A DNA stretch of 51,308 nt, taken from contig CADAZN010000030.1 of assembly GCA_902792435.1 (NCBI GenBank), forward strand, positions 1 through 51,308. The letters run 5' to 3'. Shown here piece after piece: positions 19,534 through 25,200 of this stretch. Each line of letters opens with the position of its first letter. Position 1 is the first letter of the stretch. The notes under the pieces are model-generated. The model made no database searches, had not been told where the DNA came from, and worked only from the letters and a program-made list of their open reading frames with translations. The DNA comes from an uncultured Bacteroidales bacterium (GTDB lineage: Bacteria > Bacteroidota > Bacteroidia > Bacteroidales > Muribaculaceae). The position numbers were made by a program, and so were the translations under genes.

Positions 19534-19932
19534 CTAGCGAATAGCAAAATAGTGGCGGCGGTGACGTGGGCCGTAGGAGACGTGAATCCAGGTGAAATCA
19601 TGCTCGTTGATGGCCTGGTCAACAGGCAGATTCAAGCGTCGCATCAGTGAGTAGAGTTCGCGGTTGGCTTCGGGAGAGCCTCCGGTGATGTCGGCAGCCT
19701 CACCTCGCATGTGCTGGCTAGCTGGAACGCCTCCCACTGCTTTGTTGAGAGCGCGGCATCGGTATCCGCTATTGACACGAATGGGCTTTCCCCAAGCCTC
19801 ACGCAGCGGGTCGAGCACGTTGTCGACTAGTGCCGTGAGGTTGTCAATCACTTGCTGCGATGGTGTGTTGTCGATGCCTCGCAGCGTTGCTGTGGTGGAG
19901 CGTGTGAGCTCCTTGATTGTGAAATACTTCAT
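19534..19932 (-). CDS. Peptidase M15-type D-Ala-D-Ala carboxypeptidase / endolysin-like
   Basis: 132 residues. It should cleave peptide stems of peptidoglycan. Zinc-site signatures are visible: RVNSGYRCRALNKAVGG, SQHMRGEAADI (His and Asp ligands) and FTWIHVSY (third His). No signal peptide is seen, which fits phage-type or gene-transfer-type enzymes released by lysis or a holin. It lies upstream of the portal-like gene in the same direction, separated by the minisatellite. Together they suggest remains of a prophage. The family call is firm; the origin is inference. Confidence 0.9.
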   Translation of the reverse strand: MKYFTIKELTRSTTATLRGIDNTPSQQVIDNLTALVDNVLDPLREAWGKPIRVNSGYRCRALNKAVGGVPASQHMRGEAADITGGSPEANRELYSLMRRLNLPVDQAINEHDFTWIHVSYGPRHRRHYFAIR

Positions 19933-20219
19933 AATGTTGTTTCGATTTAAGGGGTTATATTATTTACAAATGCTATCAATCATATAGCATTTGTATAATC
20001 ACGTCACAAAGTAACACCCCTTCCCCACCCTCTTTCAAGATTAAAAAAACTCACCATTCCACATTCCAGATGTCGAAATTAGTTGATAATAATGTTATTC
20101 CATTCAAAAACAATAGAAAAAACAAAAAAAACTAACAATCTTTTGTGATTTATAAATAAATTGTTTAATTTTGTGCATAGAAAAAACTAATATTATATTC
20201 ACATAAATCTCTAACTATT
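19933..20219. other. Divergent intergenic region before the GYF_2 cluster
   Basis: A/T-rich. Contains the plus-strand promoter at 20142-20173. No clear promoter of the M15 peptidase and no coding frame were found. Confidence 0.5.
20142..20173 (+). promoter_or_regulatory. Promoter of the GYF_2 cluster
   Basis: TTTG (20142-20145), 20 bases, then TAATTTTG (20166-20173), a good Bacteroidetes promoter 46 bases before the first ATG. Confidence 0.75.
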
Positions 20220-21074
20220 ATGGCACAATACTATTTAGTTAAAGACGGCCAGAGGGTAGGACCTCTCGCTATCGATCAATTAACACAGTATGGATTGACT
20301 CCCGAAACCCTGGTATGGACCGACGGTATGACCGATTGGGTGCAAGCTTCTCAAATTCCTGAGGTAGCAGCTTTGCTGGCTCCAAAGCCCGCTCCTGCAC
20401 CAGCACCAGCTCCACAGCCTGCTCCTGCTCCACAGCCTGCTCCTGCTGCACAGCCTGCTCCTGCTCCACAGCCTGTGCAGCAACCACAACCTCAGTATCA
20501 GGCTCCACAACCACAGTATCAGCAGCCACAACCACAGTACCAGCAGCCCTATCAGCAAGCAGCAATGGGCAACTATGTAGCAACCCCACAGCTGGGCTTC
20601 ATGGATGCTGTGAAGATTTGCTTAAAGAAATATTTCGATTTCAAGGGCCGCGCTCGCCGCAGCGAGTACTGGTGGTTCATGCTTGCAATTTACATCGTTA
20701 ATGCTATTATTAATGGTGGTCTCTACTCAGTAATGGGCGGTCTTATAGCAAAGAAACAAGCTATTCAGCAAGCAGCTATTAACGACATATTCAGTGGAAA
20801 CGGTATTGATACTGCTGCAATCGAAGCTCAAGATCCCACAACCACAATTTGGATTTTAGGCCTCTTAATGTTTGTTATTTTTATTGCGTTGTTTATTCCA
20901 CAGCTTTCGGCAACTGCCCGCCGCTTGCATGATGTTAACAAGAGTGGTCACCTGCAATGGCTCCATCTCTTGTGCGGCCTTGGTGGCCCTCTCTGCATGA
21001 TTCTATGCATTCCCGATGGCAAGCCCGAGCCCAACAAGTATGGTGAATCACCAAAATATGTGCTACAGCAATAA
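20220..21074 (+). CDS. GYF_2 domain + Pro/Gln-rich linker + DUF805 membrane protein
   Basis: 284 residues. Residues 1-55 are a GYF_2 (DUF4339) domain: QYYLVKDGQRVGPLAID, LTPETLVWTDGMTDWVQA. Residues about 57-120 form a low-complexity linker, first P/A-rich, then QPQYQQ-type. From about residue 130 there is DUF805: FFDFKGRARRSEYWWFM, several membrane helices, and ATARRLHDVNKSGHL. GYF domains bind proline-rich peptides, so the linkers of the neighbouring proteins are possible ligands; this is inference. DUF805 is an uncharacterised multi-helix membrane domain. It is the first of four cluster genes; a hairpin 36 bases downstream may end or weaken transcription. Confidence 0.9.
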   Translation: MAQYYLVKDGQRVGPLAIDQLTQYGLTPETLVWTDGMTDWVQASQIPEVAALLAPKPAPAPAPAPQPAPAPQPAPAAQPAPAPQPVQQPQPQYQAPQPQYQQPQPQYQQPYQQAAMGNYVATPQLGFMDAVKICLKKYFDFKGRARRSEYWWFMLAIYIVNAIINGGLYSVMGGLIAKKQAIQQAAINDIFSGNGIDTAAIEAQDPTTTIWILGLLMFVIFIALFIPQLSATARRLHDVNKSGHLQWLHLLCGLGGPLCMILCIPDGKPEPNKYGESPKYVLQQ

Positions 21075-21109
21075 GCAATAGCACCTTTTCAAGCATCAAT
21101 TAATCATTA

Positions 21110-21148
21110 AATCGAGCAAGCAAGTTTCCATGACTTGCTTGCTTGATT
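21110..21148 (+). terminator. Hairpin between first and second GYF_2 genes
   Basis: 16-bp stem (21110-21125 with 21133-21148), one mismatch, 7-base loop. The tail (TTAAAAC) is a poor T-run, so it may be an attenuator or RNA-processing hairpin rather than a full terminator. Confidence 0.6.
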
Positions 21149-21166
21149 AAAACAACAAACATAATT

Positions 21167-21763
21167 ATGGCACAGTATTTTCTTGGCAAAAATAATCAAC
21201 GTTTAGGTCCGTTTCCATTGGAACAGCTATTAGCCAATGGGTTGACACCCGACACATTGGTGTGGTGTGAAGGCATGCCCGGTTGGCAAAAGGCCAACGA
21301 GGTTCCCGAAGTTGCTGCCTTATTTGCTCCTCAGCAGCAGTATCAGCAACCACAATATCAACAACCTCAGTACCAGCAGCCTCAACCACAGTACCAACAA
21401 CCTGCTTATCAGCAACCACAATATCAGCAGCCACAGTACCAACAGCCTGCTTACCAGCAACCCCAATATGGCTATCAACAACCAGCCTACAACAACGCTC
21501 CTCCCCGTCCCGATAACAACATGGTGTGGGCAATATTGAGCACAATACTTTGCTGCTTACCACTGGGTATCGTAGCAATAATTAAAGCCTCCAATGTAAA
21601 TAGCCTCTATGACCGCGGCGATTATGCTGGAGCCGAGGAAGCTGCCAAGAGCGCCAAAACATGGGCTATGTGGGGTGCCATCTCAGCACTGATAATCTGG
21701 GTTCTCTACATACTTTTTATTGTTGTTTTGGGAGTAGGAGCCGGACTTTCGGCTAATTATTGA
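21167..21763 (+). CDS. GYF_2 domain + YQQP linker + CD225/dispanin-like membrane protein
   Basis: 198 residues from the ATG at 21167 (MAQYF, matching the starts of its paralogues; an earlier ATG at 21143 is less likely). Residues 1-55 are GYF_2 (LANGLTPDTLVW). Residues about 60-118 are tandem YQQP/QYQQ repeats. The C-terminal part NMVWAILSTILCCLPLGIVA, ASNVNSLYDRGDY and AKSAKTWAMWGAISALI looks like a CD225/dispanin (IFITM-type) domain with two membrane helices. Such bacterial proteins are uncharacterised. It ends with TGA at 21763, and the next gene is in the same frame 9 bases later, so the two could be read as one protein on stop read-through. Confidence 0.88.
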   Translation: MAQYFLGKNNQRLGPFPLEQLLANGLTPDTLVWCEGMPGWQKANEVPEVAALFAPQQQYQQPQYQQPQYQQPQPQYQQPAYQQPQYQQPQYQQPAYQQPQYGYQQPAYNNAPPRPDNNMVWAILSTILCCLPLGIVAIIKASNVNSLYDRGDYAGAEEAAKSAKTWAMWGAISALIIWVLYILFIVVLGVGAGLSANY

Positions 21764-21772
21764 TTACTTACG

Positions 21773-22153
21773 TTGAGAAAGTCGTTGATATGGGCTTTGG
21801 CCGCCATAGCAATCATTACAGTTGCTATAGTGGTTTATGCCTATATGCCCCCCACGTCACGCTGGTTTCCGCAATGTCCAGTAAAACTGTTGACTGGCCT
21901 TAGCTGTCCTAGTTGTGGCGTGCAACGTGCGTTCCATGCATTGCTGCATGGTCAGGTGATTGAGGCTTTAAAATTCAACTACTTTTTCATCTTGAGCATT
22001 CCCTATCTACTGCTTGTGTGCATTTCTTTAGCACTCAAGAAATTTAGCTTGTGGCCTGCTGCAACCAACTTCATAGAAGGCAAGACTCTTGCTTGGATTT
22101 ATGTGGCATGCTTTTTGCTTTGGTTTGTTGTAAGAAACATATTAAACATCTAA
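21773..22153 (+). CDS. DUF2752 small membrane protein
   Basis: 126 residues. The conserved DUF2752 core CPVKLLTGLSCPSCGVQRAF carries the CPxCG motif, and there are about three membrane helices. Only a TTG (21773) is available as a start near the expected N-terminus; the first in-frame ATG (MPPTSRW) would remove the first helix. It lies 9 bases after, and in the same frame as, the CD225 gene, so translation by re-initiation is likely. CD225-DUF2752 pairs are common in Bacteroidota, by recollection. Function unknown. Confidence 0.82.
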   Translation: MRKSLIWALAAIAIITVAIVVYAYMPPTSRWFPQCPVKLLTGLSCPSCGVQRAFHALLHGQVIEALKFNYFFILSIPYLLLVCISLALKKFSLWPAATNFIEGKTLAWIYVACFLLWFVVRNILNI

Positions 22154-22166
22154 AACATTCACAACA

Positions 22167-22982
22167 ATGGCACAGTATTATATTGGTAAAAACAACCAGC
22201 GCTTGGGGCCGTTCCCACTGGAGCAGCTATTAGCCAATGGGTTGACTCCCGACACACTGGTGTGGTGCTCAGGAATGCCTGGCTGGCAAAAGGCCAACGA
22301 GGTTCCCGAGGTAGCTGTTTTGTTTGCTCCACAGCAACCCCAACAGCCTGCTTACCAGCAACCCCAGCCTGGCTACCAGCAGCAGGGTTACCAGCAACCC
22401 CAGCCTGGCTACCAGCAACAGGGCTACCAGCAACAAGGCTACCAACAGCCCGGTTATCAGCAATATGGCTATCAGCAGCCTGGCTATGGTGCTGACTATA
22501 AGCAGCAGATGAGTGACCAGCATTTTGCTGCCTACGGCTACCGCCCCCAAATCGAATTTGGTGAGTCAATAAAAATTTGCTTCAACAAGTTTGCCGACTT
22601 CACTGGTCGTGCCCGCCGCAGCGAGTACTGGTGGTTCTACCTGTTTGCTCAGCTAGTTGGATCTGTAACTTGTGGAATTGGAAGCCTTGTGTGCTTCATC
22701 CCAATGATGGCAGTGACGGTGCGCCGCTTGCATGACACTGGGCGCAGTGGATGGTGGTATTTTCTTCCCTTGATAGTCATGCTTGTGGGAATGTGCGTTT
22801 TCATTCCTCTTGTAATCGCTGGCGATGTAAACAAGAATGACGTGTTAACTGGAACTGGTGCAATAATCTATTTAGTAAGTTTGCTTGTTGTTTTGGCAAT
22901 ATCTATCGTGCTACTAGTGTTCTGCTGCCAAGACAGTCACCACAACGAGAACAAGTATGGTCCTTCACCCAAGTACGAGTAG
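22167..22982 (+). CDS. GYF_2 domain + YQQ/GYQQ linker + DUF805 membrane protein (second copy)
   Basis: 271 residues. Same plan as the first cluster gene, but its GYF_2 half is closer at the DNA level to that of the CD225 gene (shared runs of more than 20 bases around 21226 and 22226), implying recent duplication or gene conversion. Linker residues about 55-115 are GYQQQGYQQPG-type repeats. DUF805 begins at FADFTGRARRSEYWWFY and includes TVRRLHDTGRSGWWYF. The start ATG 22167 is 13 bases after the DUF2752 stop, so it is probably cotranscribed. Its stop abuts a GGAAGTTACAAGTA-type repeat. Confidence 0.9.
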   Translation: MAQYYIGKNNQRLGPFPLEQLLANGLTPDTLVWCSGMPGWQKANEVPEVAVLFAPQQPQQPAYQQPQPGYQQQGYQQPQPGYQQQGYQQQGYQQPGYQQYGYQQPGYGADYKQQMSDQHFAAYGYRPQIEFGESIKICFNKFADFTGRARRSEYWWFYLFAQLVGSVTCGIGSLVCFIPMMAVTVRRLHDTGRSGWWYFLPLIVMLVGMCVFIPLVIAGDVNKNDVLTGTGAIIYLVSLLVVLAISIVLLVFCCQDSHHNENKYGPSPKYE

Positions 22983-23097
22983 GAAGTAGGAAGTTACAAG
23001 TAGGAAGTTACAAGTAGAAAATAATAAGTGCTAAGTAGTAAGCATGGAGGGAGCCCTCATTGACTTATTACTTAGCACTTAATAGTTATTAGTTATT
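22983..23097. repeat. Repeat-filled convergent gap with long hairpin
   Basis: The whole gap between two convergent genes is built from GGAAGTTACAAGTA and ACTTATTACTTAG-type repeats, starting right after the stop codon on each side. A 17-bp near-perfect inverted pair (23027-23043 with 23065-23081) could act as a bidirectional terminator. Confidence 0.85.
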
Positions 23098-23730
23098 TTA
23101 GAGTGTTCCTTGCTCGATGCGGACGCAGATGCGCTCGAGCATAGCGTCAAACTTGTTGCTATCGGGGTGGAAACCTTCTCGCATGTTAACGCCGAAGAAT
23201 CGCCCGAAAGTTTGCCAGAATCCTGCCCTGAAAGCACCCATAAACGCCTTAATGATGAAATAGCTTCGCTGGTTAGTCTCGCGGTTGACGAGCTTAATTA
23301 GCGTCTTTCCTTGATTCTTGGTTAGCTTCTTCATCTCGGGCTTATACTGGTTGAATACCGCCTTCTCAAACTGTACGAGATAGTTTTCTTTCTCCTTTTG
23401 TGTAGAGAACGTCTGCAGGTACTCATAGGTTTCCTGCAATGTGCTGTTGATGAGCTTGGCATAGGGCAGCGTGCGCTTCACGTCGCGCACCGTTTTCCAA
23501 TAGAATTCCTCGTCGGCCTTGCTCTTGAATCGCTCGGCGGGATAAACAGTGATGTTGTTGAGAATAACCTTATAGATGGTGTCGCCATCGGCGCTCACCG
23601 AGAATCCCCACTTTGCCACTGCCTTCTTGAGCACCGAAGGCAAAGGTATTGCTGCATCTTGCGCACTGGCAGCAGGAGCACAGGCGAAGACAGCAAACAA
23701 AAGCAGCAATATGGGAAGCTTTTTCTTCAT
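23098..23730 (-). CDS. DUF4294 exported protein
   Basis: 210 residues. Signal peptide MKKKLPILLLLFAVFACAPA, with cleavage expected near ASAQ. The DUF4294 core follows: DTIYKVILNNITVYP, FYWKTVRDVKRTLPYAKL, GKTLIKLVNRETNQRSYFI and FMGAFRAGFWQTFGRFFG. The family is Bacteroidota-specific and of unknown function, probably periplasmic. A promoter element (TACATTTG at 23761-23768) lies 31 bases upstream of the ATG. Its stop codon abuts repeat DNA. Confidence 0.9.
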   Translation of the reverse strand: MKKKLPILLLLFAVFACAPAASAQDAAIPLPSVLKKAVAKWGFSVSADGDTIYKVILNNITVYPAERFKSKADEEFYWKTVRDVKRTLPYAKLINSTLQETYEYLQTFSTQKEKENYLVQFEKAVFNQYKPEMKKLTKNQGKTLIKLVNRETNQRSYFIIKAFMGAFRAGFWQTFGRFFGVNMREGFHPDSNKFDAMLERICVRIEQGTL

Positions 23731-23760
23731 CTCAATACCATCTCATTTTAATATCGGGTG

Positions 23761-23793
23761 CAAATGTAGAATAAAGTTTTAAAATTGAGCAAA
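23761..23793 (-). promoter_or_regulatory. Promoter of the DUF4294 gene
   Basis: Minus strand TTTG (23790-23793), 21 bases, TACATTTG (23761-23768). Confidence 0.6.
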
Positions 23794-23819
23794 AATCAAT
23801 AATTAAAAAAATTAAATTC

Positions 23820-23880
23820 TGGGGAGAGTGAGAGGGGAGAGTGAGAGATGAGAGTGAGAGTGAGAGATGAGAGTGAGAGA
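23820..23880. repeat. GAGAGTGAGAG tandem repeat
   Basis: Degenerate GAGAGTGAGAG / GAGATGA copies between the DUF4294 gene and the upstream minus-strand gene, of the same family as 15680-15716 and 19419-19533. A TAGGAT-like stretch follows (23886-23915). Confidence 0.85.
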
Positions 23881-23917
23881 ATCATTCCTAGCTACTCTAA
23901 TCCTAGCCTCTACCCTA

Positions 23918-25093
23918 TCACAGCCTGAAGAGGCGTGCGAGGCCCAGGTAGCTCACGTTGATGCCCAGGTGCACACCACTCACCGATGGATCGCACTTGT
24001 TGAACTTGCTGTGCGCCACCCATGGTGTGATGCGCAACGACGATGTCCATCGCTCGCGATGAGTGGCACCAGTGAGCGAGGTGTTGGTGACGCGGCTACT
24101 AAAGTTGATATCAAAGTCAATCGACGCAATAACACTGAAATTGTGCAAGTTGCGCTTCTCAATGCCAGTGATGGTGCGCACGTCACGTCCCTCTTCATCT
24201 TTATCCCAGCTATAGTTGGCAATGTCCCATCCATAGCGGTTGTAGAATCCACCCACATTGGGCGTGATGCTCAAACGGCCGTGATTGAGAACGGTGTAAC
24301 CCAGCTGCACGCTCGCCATGATGTGAGTGGCGTTGCTCGAGTTATTGCCCTGCAAGGGGCGACCCTCCTCATCGGGCGCTATATTGAAGATATTGTCGTT
24401 GCGATAGGAAGGCTGACCAAATGCCACATCGGCCTTGACTCTGAACCTCTTGTATCCTCCTGTGAGGCCCACGTGGAACATGATGCTGCCGCCAAAGTTG
24501 TCGTGAAGCTTGCCAGTGGGCATATCGTAGCCCACACCAGCATAGATGCCATAGCACCCCTGCATGGTGGTCACCTGCGGCACCTGTGGAGTTCCCAATG
24601 TGGCGAGCTGGCTCTCGATGTTCTCCTCCCAACTGCTAACAGCTGCTTCGAGCGCACCGTTCTTGGTCTCCTGAGCAATTTGGCGCACACGCTGGCGATA
24701 CAGGTCCTGATAGTATTTCAAGCGTTTCTCAACAGTGGCACCGTCGATGCCATTGTTAATCTCCTGCTGCAAGTTGCGACGCATGAGCTCAAGCAAGTCG
24801 AACTGCAGCTGATGATAGCGCAACCGTTCGGGTGTGCTCTGCGCCTCACTCGTTGCCGAGGCATTGCGATGCATAATGGCTCGTGCCTCGAGGCGCGCCG
24901 TGGCACCGCTCTCCTGCGGTGTGGCGCTAAGCTCCACCTCGAGCCTTGACGCCTCGCTCGACGTGGGCGGCATCAGCTGATGGAAGTCGCTCCAAGTGAG
25001 CGGCCCATCGCTCCACAGCTTGATGTCGTCGTTACTTGCCGCCATTGCGGCGATAGAAACTAAGGCGCATATTATTAAGGTGTATTTTCTCAT
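23918..25093 (-). CDS. Exported protein with C-terminal outer-membrane barrel-like region
   Basis: 391 residues. Signal peptide MRKYTLIICALVSIAAMAA. Residues about 20-60 hold LWSDGPLTWSDFHQLMPPT, similar in style to DUF922-type domains. Residues 80-170 are helical and charged. From about residue 185 alternating aromatic strands appear (GCYGIYAGVGYDMPTG, HVGLTGGYKRFRVKADVAFG, and so on to the C-terminal FRL), as in a small outer-membrane beta-barrel. Function unknown. It lies 107 bases downstream of the large TonB-receptor-like gene in the same direction and may be cotranscribed. Confidence 0.75.
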   Translation of the reverse strand: MRKYTLIICALVSIAAMAASNDDIKLWSDGPLTWSDFHQLMPPTSSEASRLEVELSATPQESGATARLEARAIMHRNASATSEAQSTPERLRYHQLQFDLLELMRRNLQQEINNGIDGATVEKRLKYYQDLYRQRVRQIAQETKNGALEAAVSSWEENIESQLATLGTPQVPQVTTMQGCYGIYAGVGYDMPTGKLHDNFGGSIMFHVGLTGGYKRFRVKADVAFGQPSYRNDNIFNIAPDEEGRPLQGNNSSNATHIMASVQLGYTVLNHGRLSITPNVGGFYNRYGWDIANYSWDKDEEGRDVRTITGIEKRNLHNFSVIASIDFDINFSSRVTNTSLTGATHRERWTSSLRITPWVAHSKFNKCDPSVSGVHLGINVSYLGLARLFRL

Positions 25094-25200
25094 AATAGTT
25101 ACAAATGATAGTTTTCTATAAAACGAAAGAATCTCTTGAATATTTTAGCGAGTTGCCACAAACTCGTGACAACTCGCTATTTATCGGAACTGTGAACTGT

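Noticed and set aside
23867-24949. 360-codon plus-strand frame opposite the exported barrel-like gene
   Set aside because: Begins inside repeat DNA and lacks signal or domain; the minus-strand frame has a signal peptide and barrel pattern.
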